Positions 52,390 through 61,709 of a DNA stretch of 64,000 bases are shown here, in pieces. The stretch comes from a bacterium (lineage in GTDB: Bacteria > Pseudomonadota > Alphaproteobacteria > SP197): NCBI GenBank assembly GCA_028821455.1, contig JAPPGE010000069.1, positions 1 to 64,000 on the forward strand. Direction: 5' to 3'. Position 1 is the stretch's first letter, and the number at the start of each line of letters is the position of its first letter. The notes beneath the pieces were generated by a model. It saw only the letters and a list, made by a program, of their open reading frames with translations, was not told the origin of the DNA and did no database searches. The position numbers and the translations under genes are program-made.

Positions 52390-54543
52390 ATGACGGTACG
52401 CACCCACTGGCTTGAGCCTCTGCTTGCTCCCCGATCCATTGCCCTTGTCGGCGGATCGCCGCGGCCCGGCTCTGTCGGAAACCTCATGGTGAAGAGCCTC
52501 CTTGCGGGTGGTTACCCTGGCAGTCTTGCCGTGGTGAACCCGAGACATTCCGTCGTCGAGGGCATTGAAGCCGTGGCCTCCCTGGCGGATCTCTCGGGGC
52601 CGGTCGATCTTGCCATCCTGTCGGTGGCTGCCCATCGCATGGAAGGGATCATGAGGGAGGCGATCCGCGCCGGAGCCCGTGCCTTGGTCATCTTCGATGC
52701 CTGTCTCCTCGATGACGACCGCGAACCCCGCCTTCTCGGGCGCCTGAAGGCGATGGCCCGCGAGGCGGGCGTTCCGGTGTGCGGTGGTAATGGCATGGGA
52801 TTCTACAACTTTGACGCCCGGACCTTCGCAAGTTTCCAGGAACCGCTCGATACCCGGCCCGGCCATATCGCGGCCCTGTGCCACTCGGGATCTGTTTTCG
52901 GCCTGCTGGCGAACGAATCGCGCCGGATGCGCTTCAATCTTCTGGTGTCCCAAGGACAGGAGATCAACGCATCGATCGCCGACTACATGGACTACGCCCT
53001 GGAACAGCCGACGACCCGTGTCCTGGCGCTCTTTGCCGAGGCGATCCGTGATCCTGACGCCTTCGTGCGGGCCCTCGTCAGGGCGCGGGACCGGGATATC
53101 CCGGTGGTGGTCACGAAGGTCGGAAGAACGCCGGAGAGCGCCCGGCTTGCCCAGACACACTCAGGGGCCCTGGTCGGAGACGACAGGGCGTTCGATGCGG
53201 TATGCCGCCGCTACGGCGCCCTGCGTACGGACGATCTCGACGGCCTCATGGCTGCAGCCCAGATCCTCGGTCTGGAAAAGACAGTGGGCGAGGGGGGCTT
53301 TGCCGCAATTCTCGATTCCGGAGGATTGCGCGAACAGATGATCGATCTTGCCAGTGACATCGGCGTCGAGTTCGCGCCGCTGTCCAGGGCTACCGTCAGC
53401 GCTCTCGAGATGTGTCTCGACATCGGTCTCGAGGCGGTCAATCCGCTCGACGCCGCGGGACGTTACAACGAGCGTCTTGGAGCCGTGATTGGCCAGTGTG
53501 CCGGCATTCTCGAACGGGACCCTGGAGTGGCGATCCTTGCCCACGAGTACTATCGCACGGACCGCAACGAGGGCCTGCCCGAAATCGGCGAAACGGCACG
53601 GCAGATCGGCCGTGATTCGAAAAAACCCTACATTCTCACCAATTCGCTCGGCGCTGCGGACAACGGATCCTTTGCCAGCGCCATGCTCGATTGCGGCGTT
53701 CCAGTGATCAATGGCATGAAGCCGCTCCTCACGGGCGTGAGGTGTGCTCTCGCCTACCGCGATCGACATACGATCGGCGATGACGCGGTTGAGGCCGTGG
53801 ATCCGGATCTCGTCCGGATCTGGAAGGAGCGTCTTTCCAGGGGTGATGGTCCGGGCGAAGCCGAGGTCCTCTCCATGCTGGGTGCATTCGACATCCCGGT
53901 AGCGGCGAACCGGTTCTGCCGATCCCCCGAAGAAGCCGCCGCGGCGGCCCGTGCCATCGGGTATCCGGTCGCGCTCAAGACGGCGGTGCCGGGACTCCTT
54001 CACAAGTCCGACAGCGGTGGTGTCCATCTCGACCTTCAGGATGATGCCGCTGTGCGCAGGACCGCCACATCGTTGATGTCGCTTGGTCCGGAGATGTGCG
54101 TTGCCGAAATGGTCCGGGGAGAGACCGAAGTGGCATTCGGCATGGTGAACGATCCCCAGTGGGGGCCCGTGGTGATGGTGGGCGCCGGGGGCACCCTGGT
54201 GGAGCTACTTGACGACCGGACCTCATCGCTGGCGCCCTTTGGCGCGCTAGAGGCCCGCCGCCTGATCGAGGGGCTCAGGATCCGGCGCCTGCTTGACGGG
54301 GTGCGTTCCCGGCCGCCCTGCGACATTGCTCTGCTCTCGGCCGCGCTCAGCCGCTTTTCCGCAGTCTGCCACGCGCTGAAGGATGTCATCGTCGAGATAG
54401 ACGTCAATCCGCTCATCGTCGGTGAAGACTTCGTCAAGGCCGTTGATGCCGTGCTCATCCCGCGGAAGACAGTTGAGCGCCATGACGGGCTTGGTCCGCC
54501 ACAGGAGTCTGCAGCGCGCCCGGCACCCGTCTTGACGGCATAG
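52390..54543 (+). CDS. NDP-forming acyl-CoA synthetase (paralogue)
   Basis: A 717-residue ACD-type ligase with the same domain order as the protein encoded at 492-2564: CoA-binding domain (IALVGGSPRPGSVGNLMVKS at 17-36), ligase region with the phospho-His motif LAQTHSGALVGDDRAFDAVC, and C-terminal ATP-grasp domain (ALKTAVPGLLHKSDSGGVHL, MVGAGGTLVELLDD). It lies divergently from a carnitinyl-CoA dehydratase-like gene, so it may activate carnitine or a related acid to its CoA ester, a job done by CaiC or CaiB in E. coli (inference). Confidence 0.88.
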   Translation: MTVRTHWLEPLLAPRSIALVGGSPRPGSVGNLMVKSLLAGGYPGSLAVVNPRHSVVEGIEAVASLADLSGPVDLAILSVAAHRMEGIMREAIRAGARALVIFDACLLDDDREPRLLGRLKAMAREAGVPVCGGNGMGFYNFDARTFASFQEPLDTRPGHIAALCHSGSVFGLLANESRRMRFNLLVSQGQEINASIADYMDYALEQPTTRVLALFAEAIRDPDAFVRALVRARDRDIPVVVTKVGRTPESARLAQTHSGALVGDDRAFDAVCRRYGALRTDDLDGLMAAAQILGLEKTVGEGGFAAILDSGGLREQMIDLASDIGVEFAPLSRATVSALEMCLDIGLEAVNPLDAAGRYNERLGAVIGQCAGILERDPGVAILAHEYYRTDRNEGLPEIGETARQIGRDSKKPYILTNSLGAADNGSFASAMLDCGVPVINGMKPLLTGVRCALAYRDRHTIGDDAVEAVDPDLVRIWKERLSRGDGPGEAEVLSMLGAFDIPVAANRFCRSPEEAAAAARAIGYPVALKTAVPGLLHKSDSGGVHLDLQDDAAVRRTATSLMSLGPEMCVAEMVRGETEVAFGMVNDPQWGPVVMVGAGGTLVELLDDRTSSLAPFGALEARRLIEGLRIRRLLDGVRSRPPCDIALLSAALSRFSAVCHALKDVIVEIDVNPLIVGEDFVKAVDAVLIPRKTVERHDGLGPPQESAARPAPVLTA

Positions 54544-55019
54544 GGAGTCGGCACGCGCTTCATGGAGTCGTCACCTGGGGCCATCTCGATCCGAGCGGTC
54601 TGGCGGTCCTGTGGCGCCGGGGACCATCGACACCTGTTCGAAGGACGTCGTGATGTGTTCCACCGCCGTTCAGGATCTCGGCGTCGGCGACCGCATCGAG
54701 GTCTGCGACCTCGCGGAATTCGTCCTCGAATCAACAACGATTGAAGAGTTTGCCCCACCAGAAACCCGGAAACTCGCTGACGGGTCTCTGGGGCCAGCCC
54801 GGATCGTCGAGGGGGTTGCCCTTGACGAACCCCCGGCGCAGGTTCGCGCAACTCGGACCGGTTGAACGCGGTCTGCGAAAGCGTACGAGTCCGACAGGGG
54901 CCGGTCTGACCACGATCAGGGTTCCGGCGCCACCGACGATCATCCGGACGCTTTGTCCCCTGATGCAGACAGGCTGGAAAAGACTGCCGAAAAGGTGCGT
55001 TCAGCCGTCCGGAAACGCT
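54544..55019. other. Intergenic, 476 bp, with a possible small minus-strand ORF
   Basis: No family is recognised. A minus-strand frame at 54731-54943 (70 codons, ATG 54943) ends CANLRRGFVKGNPLDDPGWP followed by RPVSEFPGFWWGKLFNRC, which has protein-like composition and GC-rich third positions, but no clear ribosome-binding site. An overlapping plus-strand frame at 54611-54865 is less convincing. Confidence 0.3.
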
Positions 55020-55616
55020 TCAACTCACGTTGACGTCGTCGATCCCTGACACGATGTGGCTGACAATGCCGTAGTCGCGGGCCTCTTCCGGACTGAGCCA
55101 GTGATTACGGTCCGTGTCCCGTGCCACCTGCTCGATCGACTGCCCTGTCTCGTCGGCAATGATGCGGTTGAGGCGGTCGCGCATCTTCAGGATCTCCCGG
55201 GCCTCGATTTCCATGTCAACGGCACTGCCGCCAACGCCGCCCATGGGCTGGTGAAGCAGGAACCGGGTGTTGGGCGTGCAGTAGCGCCTTTCCCGTGCCG
55301 CGCCAAGGTAGATGTGCACACCAGCACTGGCCACCCAGCCGGTTCCGATGACGGTCACGGGAGCGCCGACAAATCGGATCATGTCGTGAATGGCATCGCC
55401 CGATTCGACATGACCTCCCGGTGAGCTGATCACCAGGCGCACGGGTTCATGCGAGACTTCGCTCAGCGCCAGGAGCTGTGCGGTCGTCTCGCGCGCCACC
55501 TTTTCGTTGATCTCGCCGAAGAGCAGGATCAGGCGGGAGTCGAAGAGGATCCTTGCCGCAGCGGGCGTCCTGTTACGGGAATCCCGCTCGTCTTCAGGCA
55601 GCACCGGTGTTGTCAT
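55020..55616 (-). CDS. clpP: ClpP-like protease subunit with Asn in the triad
   Basis: A 198-residue ClpP. Nucleophile Ser97 is in TGWVASAGVHIYLGA and His122 in TRFLLHQPMGG. The third residue is Asn171 (ARDTDRNHWLSPEEARDYGI), where E. coli has Asp (DTERDRF). L. monocytogenes ClpP1 has the same Ser-His-Asn triad and is weakly active alone, so this is probably a secondary paralogue that works in mixed rings. No clpX, clpA or tig lies nearby; it sits 51 bp after ftsY on the same strand. Confidence 0.9.
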   Translation of the reverse strand: MTTPVLPEDERDSRNRTPAAARILFDSRLILLFGEINEKVARETTAQLLALSEVSHEPVRLVISSPGGHVESGDAIHDMIRFVGAPVTVIGTGWVASAGVHIYLGAARERRYCTPNTRFLLHQPMGGVGGSAVDMEIEAREILKMRDRLNRIIADETGQSIEQVARDTDRNHWLSPEEARDYGIVSHIVSGIDDVNVS

Positions 55617-55667
55617 GCGCGCTTTGTCCGGTTGAATGGAGGCTGACGAATAGCAGTACCGGGGTGC

Positions 55668-56591
55668 TCAGGAAAGCCCCATGAGAGAGCGGGCGTACTC
55701 CCGCGCCTCGAAGGGCTTCAGATCATCGGCCCCTTCGCCGACGCCTATGGCGTGCAGGGGGAGCTGGAATCGTTCGCCGAGGCCAACGACGACGCCGCCC
55801 CGTGCCGATCCGTCAAGCTTGGTGACGATCAGCCCGGTGATATCGCACGCATCGCGGAAGGTTTCGACCTGGGCATGGGCGTTCTGGCCGGTGGTCGCAT
55901 CGACGACGAGAATCCGGTCGTGTGGCGCATCGGCATCCAGCTTGCCCAGGACACGCCGGATCTTGACCAGTTCGTCCATCAAGTGGCGCTTGTTGTGGAG
56001 ACGGCCGGCCGTGTCGACGAGCAGGAGGTCGGCATCGTGCGATTGCGCCGTATGGTAAGCGGTGTAGGCAAGGGCTGCGGGATCGCCTCCCTCCTTGCCG
56101 CTCACCACGATGGCGCCGGTGCGCTGACCCCAGATCCCGAGCTGCTCGATGGCTGCTGCCCGAAAGGTATCGCCGGCGGCCAGCACCACGGCGAGACCCT
56201 TCTCCCGATGCAGCCGCGCGAGCTTGCCGATGGTCGTGGTCTTCCCTGTCCCGTTGACTCCCATCACGAGAACGACATGGGGACGATTGAGGGGATCGGG
56301 ACGCAAAGGTACGGCAAGCGGCTCGAGAATTTGGGCGATGTGTTCGGCGAGATCGCCGCGCACATCTTCATCCGTCACCTGGCGGTTGAACCGACGGTTC
56401 GACAGTTCCGCCACCAGGATGGCCGCCGTGGCGACGCCGATGTCGCCCTCGATCAGCGCATCCTCGAGGTCTCCGAGCGCGGCACTGTCGAGCTTTCTGG
56501 CACTGACAATCGCGCCGATCGAATCCTTCAGCCTGTCCGACGAGCGCGTGAGACCGGCGCGCAGCCGGGCGAGCCAGCCGTCCTGGCTCAC
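55668..56591 (-). CDS. ftsY: Signal recognition particle receptor FtsY
   Basis: The SRP receptor GTPase that docks ribosome-nascent chain complexes at the membrane. At 307 residues it has the NG core and almost no acidic A domain. GTPase motifs are GVNGTGKTTTIGKLARL (G1), DTFRAAAIEQL, DTAGRLHNKRHLMDEL (G3) and TKLDGSARGG (G4). Translation overlaps mtaB by 4 nt, forming dapF-mtaB-ftsY(-clpP). Its partner Ffh is encoded about 2.6 kb away on the other strand. Confidence 0.96.
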   Translation of the reverse strand: MSQDGWLARLRAGLTRSSDRLKDSIGAIVSARKLDSAALGDLEDALIEGDIGVATAAILVAELSNRRFNRQVTDEDVRGDLAEHIAQILEPLAVPLRPDPLNRPHVVLVMGVNGTGKTTTIGKLARLHREKGLAVVLAAGDTFRAAAIEQLGIWGQRTGAIVVSGKEGGDPAALAYTAYHTAQSHDADLLLVDTAGRLHNKRHLMDELVKIRRVLGKLDADAPHDRILVVDATTGQNAHAQVETFRDACDITGLIVTKLDGSARGGVVVGLGERFQLPLHAIGVGEGADDLKPFEAREYARSLMGLS

Positions 56592-57784
56592 GGGCCGGAT
56601 CCCGTGAGAAGCCTGTCGCCGTCGCGACCGGTGAGAACGAGCGAATGGATGCTACCCGCCGCGAGATCCGCTCGCGTCGCCACCGGGGCGTAGTGTTCCG
56701 TGCGGCCTCTTCCCGGGGATTCGACGAGAACGGAAGCCACAGAGCTCACGAGAGAGTCGAGAAAGGCGGTGGCGGCAGCGACACCGGCCTGGCGCAGCCT
56801 CGCCGCGCGCTCCTTTCTCAACTGGCGCGGCAGAGACGGCATCCTCGCTGCAGGTGTGCCGGGCCGCTCGGAATAGGGAAAGACATGGAGCCATGTCAGA
56901 CCGCAGTCCTCCACGTGGGCCAGGGTATTGGCGAACATGCCCTCCGATTCGGTGGGAAATCCGGCAATCAGATCGGCGCCGAACACGATGTCGGGACGCA
57001 GCCGGCGCACCGTCCGGCAGAAATGGACGGCGTCCTCCGGTGTGTGCCGGCGTCTCATGCGCTTGAGAATCATCGGATCACCCGCCTGAAGCGACAGGTG
57101 GAGGTGGGGCATGAGGCGCTCCTCGCAGGCGATCGCATCGAAGAGAGTCTCGTCGACCTCCGCGACATCGAGGCTGGTCAGCCTCAGCCGCGGCAGTTCA
57201 GGAACACCGGCGAGAATGGCGCGGACAAGGTTGCCGAGGCGGGGCCGTTCCGGGAAATCCTGGCCCCATGCGGTGATGTCGACTCCGGTCAGCACCACCT
57301 CGTTGCACCCGGATGAGACGATCTCGTGAACATCGTTGATGACGTCCTCGGCCGGACGGCTTCTCGAAGCGCCGCGACCGCGGGGGATGATGCAGAACGT
57401 GCAGTGATGATCACAGCCGTTCTGTATCTCGACAGGGGTCCGGGCCTTCGGTGCAGGGGATGCGGGCTGCGGAGTGGACGGAGCCGTAGTCCACGTCTCG
57501 CGGCGGGTCTTGAGAGCATTGGCCACGACACGATCGATCTCCGGCATGGCGGCCCACGCCTGGGCGTCGATTTCGCTGGCGCAGCCGGTGGCGACGATGG
57601 TGGCCGATGGGTGCTCGCGGCGCAGCCGACGCACCATCTGGCGAGCCTGACGCTCGGCTTCGGAGGTCACGGCGCAGGTGTTGACGACAATCGTGTTCTC
57701 CACGCCGCCCGATTCCAGGTGACGCGACATGATTGCCGCCTCGCGGGTGTTGAGCCGGCAGCCGAAGTTCACCACGTGGCTCAT
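56588..57784 (-). CDS. mtaB: tRNA t6A37 methylthiotransferase MtaB
   Basis: A radical-SAM enzyme that makes ms2t6A37 in tRNAs reading ANN codons. The 398 residues begin with the UPF0004 domain (VVNFGCRLNTREAAIMSRHL; further Cys in NTCAVTSEAE and ATGCASEID). The radical-SAM cluster is CDHHCTFC in QNGCDHHCTFCIIPRGRGAS, and a short C-terminal TRAM-like segment follows. ATG 57784 overlaps the dapF stop (ATGA); an earlier in-frame start lies within dapF. Confidence 0.95.
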   Translation of the reverse strand: MSHVVNFGCRLNTREAAIMSRHLESGGVENTIVVNTCAVTSEAERQARQMVRRLRREHPSATIVATGCASEIDAQAWAAMPEIDRVVANALKTRRETWTTAPSTPQPASPAPKARTPVEIQNGCDHHCTFCIIPRGRGASRSRPAEDVINDVHEIVSSGCNEVVLTGVDITAWGQDFPERPRLGNLVRAILAGVPELPRLRLTSLDVAEVDETLFDAIACEERLMPHLHLSLQAGDPMILKRMRRRHTPEDAVHFCRTVRRLRPDIVFGADLIAGFPTESEGMFANTLAHVEDCGLTWLHVFPYSERPGTPAARMPSLPRQLRKERAARLRQAGVAAATAFLDSLVSSVASVLVESPGRGRTEHYAPVATRADLAAGSIHSLVLTGRDGDRLLTGSGP

Positions 57785-58608
57785 GCCATGATCTCCGGCA
57801 TGAGCGTTCCCTTGCACACGAGACTGGCAGGTCCGGTCATGTGAACATGTCCGTTCTCGCGCCAGTCGAGGTCGAGGTCGCCTCCCGGCAGGGCCACGGT
57901 CACGTGACGCAGGGTGAGACCGCGACGGTGGCCGGCGACGGCGATGGCGCAGGCCGCGGAGCCGCAGGCGCGGGTCACGCCGGCTCCCCGCTCCCAGACC
58001 CTCGCTCGCACTCTCGAGACCGTCTCGACCGTGGAAAAGCTGATGTTGGCCCGGCGCGGGAAGAGAGAGTGTCGTTCGAGCAGTGGTCCGGTTGTTTCAA
58101 GGTCGACCGTGTCGCAGTCCTCGACGAAGAGGACGGCATGGGGGTTGCCCATGCTGACGCAGGTGGCGGGCGACGGCGCGATATCGCCGAGATCCAACTG
58201 AATCGTGTCCGACGGCGTTGCCAACGGAATATCCTGCCAGCCAAGCCGGGGTTCACCCATGTCGACGTCGAACATCTCGTCACCGCGCCGGCGCGCCTTC
58301 AGCAAGCCGGACTGTGTTTCGATACCGGCGTCGTCCCGTCCGGTCTCCTCCATGAGCAGCCGGGCGACGCAGCGGGTTCCGTTGCCACAGGCCTCGGCCT
58401 CGCTGCCGTCCGGGTTCCAGATGCGCATGAAGGCATCGCCCGTGAGCGAAGGCTCGAGGCGGATGAGCTGGTCGCATCCCACACCGACGCGGCGATCGGC
58501 AATCGTGCGGATCGCGCAGACGGGGAGCGGCGCGGCACGCTCCCGGGCATCGATGATGACGAAGTCGTTGCCCAGGCCGTGCATCTTGACGAAACTGACA
58601 GGATCCAT
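57781..58608 (-). CDS. dapF: Diaminopimelate epimerase
   Basis: DapF converts LL- to meso-diaminopimelate for lysine and peptidoglycan. The 275 residues contain FVKMHGLGNDFVIIDAR at the N-terminus and both catalytic cysteines, in SEAEACGNGTRCVARL and TRACGSAACAIAV. ATG 58608 gives the standard N-terminus. It is divergent from the ATC-hydrolase-like gene across 66 bp. Confidence 0.96.
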   Translation of the reverse strand: MDPVSFVKMHGLGNDFVIIDARERAAPLPVCAIRTIADRRVGVGCDQLIRLEPSLTGDAFMRIWNPDGSEAEACGNGTRCVARLLMEETGRDDAGIETQSGLLKARRRGDEMFDVDMGEPRLGWQDIPLATPSDTIQLDLGDIAPSPATCVSMGNPHAVLFVEDCDTVDLETTGPLLERHSLFPRRANISFSTVETVSRVRARVWERGAGVTRACGSAACAIAVAGHRRGLTLRHVTVALPGGDLDLDWRENGHVHMTGPASLVCKGTLMPEIMA

Positions 58609-58674
58609 GGCTGTTGCTATATAGGGCTGCACGCTGCGGGCGTCCATTCCCACCGGGCAGACGAGGTGACTTTA

Positions 58675-59157
58675 ATGACGACGCTCAATCGCCTGCCGGT
58701 TCTCGAAAGGCGGCGAATCCAGGCAGAGGTTGTCAGGCCGCTCTGGCAGGCCATGAAAGCCGAGATTGGCGAGGCCGGGGCGCGCCGCATCCTCTCTGCG
58801 GCGATTGTCGAGGCGGCCATCGCCGAGGGACGCGAGTTCGCCCGGAAGAACGGGGGCCCCGGGGGAATTCGCGGATTTCTGTCCTTCCAGCATCTCTGGG
58901 ATGCCGATGGCGCCCTTGAGACGGAGGTCACGCACACCTCGGATGACGAACACGCCTATCGTGTCACGCGGTGCCGCTATGCGGAGATGTACAGCGAGAT
59001 GGGGTTGGCCGACATCGGTTTCGAACTCTCCTGCAATCGCGACGCGACATTTGCGACAGGCTATGATCCGCGTATCCGCCTCCGCCGCACGCAGACCATC
59101 ATGCAGGGTGCGGACCACTGTGATTTCCACTACCGGATGGTCCGGGAAGAGACTTAA
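58675..59157 (+). CDS. L-2-amino-thiazoline-4-carboxylate hydrolase-like protein
   Basis: A 160-residue protein of the ATC-hydrolase family (PF14196). The conserved C-terminal pattern of Cys, Asp, Gly and a final Cys-Asp-Phe is present (LSCNRDATFATGYDPRIRLR, then GADHCDFHYRM). The Pseudomonas enzyme opens a thiazoline ring on the way to cysteine, but most family members are uncharacterised. ATG 58675 follows GAGGTG; an in-frame GTG at 58666 is possible. It sits 17 bp before ffh. Confidence 0.8.
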   Translation: MTTLNRLPVLERRRIQAEVVRPLWQAMKAEIGEAGARRILSAAIVEAAIAEGREFARKNGGPGGIRGFLSFQHLWDADGALETEVTHTSDDEHAYRVTRCRYAEMYSEMGLADIGFELSCNRDATFATGYDPRIRLRRTQTIMQGADHCDFHYRMVREET

Positions 59158-59174
59158 GGTCCCAGGGGCGCCCC

Positions 59175-60575
59175 ATGTTCGACAGGCTTTCCAGCAACCT
59201 CGAGGGAATCTTCACCCGACTGCGGCACAAGGGGTCGCTACGCGAAAGCGACATAGACGCTGCCCTGCGTGAAGTGCGCGCTGCCCTGCTCGAGGCCGAT
59301 GTCGCGCTCTCCGTCGCCAGGGAATTCGTCGAGACCGTGCGCGAGCGGTCACGTGGCGCCGAGAGGCTGCGTGGCGTCAATCCAGCCCAGCAGGTCATCA
59401 AGCTCGTGCATGACCATCTCGTGGAAACGCTCGGGTCCGAAACCACCGAGCTTGATCTGGCCGGCAATCCCCCCGTCGCCATGATGCTGGTCGGTCTCCA
59501 GGGCTCCGGCAAGACCACGACCACGGCCAAGATCGGGCGCTGGCTCCAGGAAGGGGAGGGGAGGAGGAAAGTCCTCATGGCCTCCCTCGATGTCCGCCGT
59601 CCGGCGGCCCAGGAGCAGTTGGCGGTCCTCGGCGAACAGGCGAGGATCGCGACCCTGCCGATCGTCGCCGGAGAAGGTCCCCTTGCCATTGCCCGGCGCG
59701 CCCTCAAGGCAGCGCGACGCAGCGCCACCGATGTCGTTCTCCTCGACACCGCGGGCAGACTCCACATCGACGACGAACTGATGGAGGAACTGGCCAGCGT
59801 CAGGGAGCTGGCCTCGCCCCGCGAAGTGCTGTTCGTGGCGGACGCCATGACCGGGCAGGATGCGGTCAACAGCGCCAGGTCCTTTCACGACAGCGCCGGC
59901 GTGACCGGAATCGTCCTGACCCGGATTGACGGCGATGCCCGCGGAGGGGCGGCGCTCTCGATGCGGCAGGTCACCGGGTGTCCCATCAAGCTGATGGGAA
60001 CCGGCGAACAGATCGACCAGCTCGAGCCCTTCCACCCCGATCGTCTGGCCGGCCAGATTCTCGGCATGGGCGATGTCGTGAGCCTGGTGGAGAAGGCTGC
60101 CCGGGTCGTGGAAGAGGAGGATGCGCAGAAGCTGGCAAGGAAGATGGAGTCCGGGCAGGGGTTCGACTTCGACGATCTGCGCCTGCAGATTTCGCACTTG
60201 CGCCGGATGGGCGGCATGCAGGGCCTTCTCGGGCTGTTGCCCGGCGTTGCCCGGGCGCGCCGGGAGATGGAGGCCTCGAGACTCGACGAGACCGCCCTTG
60301 GGCGCATCGAGGCTATCCTCTCATCGATGACGCCCGCCGAGCGCCGCGACCCGCGCATCATTCACGCCAGCCGGAAGAAGCGCATTGCTGCCGGCTCCGG
60401 CACCCGCATCCAGGATGTCAACAGGGTTATGAAAATGCATGCCCAGATGAACGGCAGCATGAAGAAAGTGCGCAGGATGGCGAAGAAAGGCCAGCTCCCG
60501 CCCGGCTTCGAGATGCCGGATTCCGGGAACCCGTTGTCCGGTATCGACATGCCGGGCGGACTCAAGTTTCCCTGA
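59175..60575 (+). CDS. ffh: Signal recognition particle protein Ffh
   Basis: SRP54 homologue that binds signal sequences and 4.5S RNA. The 466 residues contain the N domain, the G domain (GLQGSGKTTTTAKIGRWLQ, DVRRPAAQEQL, DTAGRLHIDDELMEEL, TRIDGDARGG) and the methionine-rich M domain (MGGMQGLLGLLPG, MKMHAQMNGSMKKVRRMAKK). The G4 motif reads TRID where TKxD is usual. The common rpsP-rimM-trmD-rplS cluster does not follow; the next gene is convergent. Confidence 0.96.
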   Translation: MFDRLSSNLEGIFTRLRHKGSLRESDIDAALREVRAALLEADVALSVAREFVETVRERSRGAERLRGVNPAQQVIKLVHDHLVETLGSETTELDLAGNPPVAMMLVGLQGSGKTTTTAKIGRWLQEGEGRRKVLMASLDVRRPAAQEQLAVLGEQARIATLPIVAGEGPLAIARRALKAARRSATDVVLLDTAGRLHIDDELMEELASVRELASPREVLFVADAMTGQDAVNSARSFHDSAGVTGIVLTRIDGDARGGAALSMRQVTGCPIKLMGTGEQIDQLEPFHPDRLAGQILGMGDVVSLVEKAARVVEEEDAQKLARKMESGQGFDFDDLRLQISHLRRMGGMQGLLGLLPGVARARREMEASRLDETALGRIEAILSSMTPAERRDPRIIHASRKKRIAAGSGTRIQDVNRVMKMHAQMNGSMKKVRRMAKKGQLPPGFEMPDSGNPLSGIDMPGGLKFP

Positions 60576-60584
60576 ACGGGGCCA

Positions 60585-60636
60585 GGGGCTGAGCCAGCTC
60601 GCCCGGACCACAAGGCAGTGCCCGGGCGCGAGCCCC
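60585..60636. terminator. Bidirectional GC-rich stem-loop between ffh and the ProX-like gene
   Basis: CTCGCCCGG (60598-60606) pairs with CCCGGGCGCGAG (60621-60632), and the outer GGGGCT/AGCCCC (60585-60590, 60631-60636) extends it with an internal loop. The two genes are convergent. No T-run is present. Confidence 0.4.
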
Positions 60637-60659
60637 GGCACCCTTGTGTCAAGAGGAGA

Positions 60660-61580
60660 TCAGGACCCTGCCATGGCGGCATCGACCATCGGCTGCCAGA
60701 CATCCATGTTGTCGTCGAGCCACTGGTTCGTCACCTCGATGAGATCCTGTTGCTGGTTGTCGATCAGATCCATCATGATTTCCTGGGGCCCGTTCGCCAG
60801 GGTGAAGTTCTCCAGGAATCGGGCGGCGACGGGCCATTCATCGTGGATACCGGGCCACGCAACCTTGAAGATTCGCGGCTTGTGCAGGCTGTACTGGTTC
60901 ACCAGGTCCTCGGGAATGTCGATCCATCCGGTCTCGTGAACGGACAGCACCCAGTGAGGGGCCCAGAACATCATGACGAGCGATGCCTTGCGTTCCACCG
61001 CCGAATTGAGTTCCGCGATCATCGTTCCTTCACTGCCCGCGGGAACGACATCGAACGGAAGCCCCTGCTCGCGAATGAGGTCGCCGGCGCGACTGCGCCA
61101 TTCCGACGGATAGTCGAGGAATCGGCCGTTGGGAATGGTCTCGGTGGAAGCGAAGAGTTCGTGACAGTCGAGGAAGGCCTCCCAGGCTGGCAGGCCCGGA
61201 CACTCCTCCTCAAGGTAGAGCGGGTATAGCCATCCCTCCCGGGCATCGAGACCCAAATCACCGATATCGATGATGTCTCCGCTCTCGATCATGACCGGAT
61301 AGACCTCACCCAGGTTGTTGCTCCACAACTCGGGTGCATAGCTGATCTCGCCGTCGGCGATGCCCTGAGGGGCGGACAGCGCGGAGATGGCCACATACTC
61401 CACATTATAGCCCATGCGCCGGAGAATCTCTCCCGAAACGGTCGAGGAGATCTGGGCGCCGGTCCAGTTGTGCAGCGGCACGATGATCGGCCTCTCCGAC
61501 TCAGGCACATCCGCGCCGGCAGAGCCCGTGAACATGAGGGCGGCGCCGGCGGCGAACATCAACTTTCTGGCAATACTCAT
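60660..61580 (-). CDS. ProX-like glycine betaine/choline ABC binding protein
   Basis: A 306-residue OpuAC-domain periplasmic protein. The signal peptide is MSIARKLMFAAGAALMFTGS, cut near GSAGA-DV. Trp residues suited to a quaternary ammonium box appear in PLHNWTGAQ, APELWSNNLG and VMMFWAPHWVLS. No OpuAA/OpuAB genes adjoin it. Its nearness to a glycine-betaine-type Rieske oxygenase gene supports betaine-like uptake for catabolism (inference). Confidence 0.87.
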   Translation of the reverse strand: MSIARKLMFAAGAALMFTGSAGADVPESERPIIVPLHNWTGAQISSTVSGEILRRMGYNVEYVAISALSAPQGIADGEISYAPELWSNNLGEVYPVMIESGDIIDIGDLGLDAREGWLYPLYLEEECPGLPAWEAFLDCHELFASTETIPNGRFLDYPSEWRSRAGDLIREQGLPFDVVPAGSEGTMIAELNSAVERKASLVMMFWAPHWVLSVHETGWIDIPEDLVNQYSLHKPRIFKVAWPGIHDEWPVAARFLENFTLANGPQEIMMDLIDNQQQDLIEVTNQWLDDNMDVWQPMVDAAMAGS

Positions 61581-61603
61581 GACTTCAAACTCCTGTCGTT
61601 ACG

Positions 61604-61613
61604 TCACATGTGA
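61604..61613. promoter_or_regulatory. Palindrome TCACATGTGA upstream of the ProX-like gene
   Basis: A perfect 10-bp palindrome 24 bp upstream of the ProX-like start, in the region shared with the YjbR gene. It could be an operator half-site pair; no cognate regulator is encoded here. Confidence 0.3.
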
Positions 61614-61709
61614 TGGCGAGTTTGCCCTCGTCCGTCTGCCAATGCGAGTCGCTCCCACGTCCCTGAGGGTGTATTGGTCCTGCGGATGACAAGGCGGAGT
61701 CGAGAGGAC

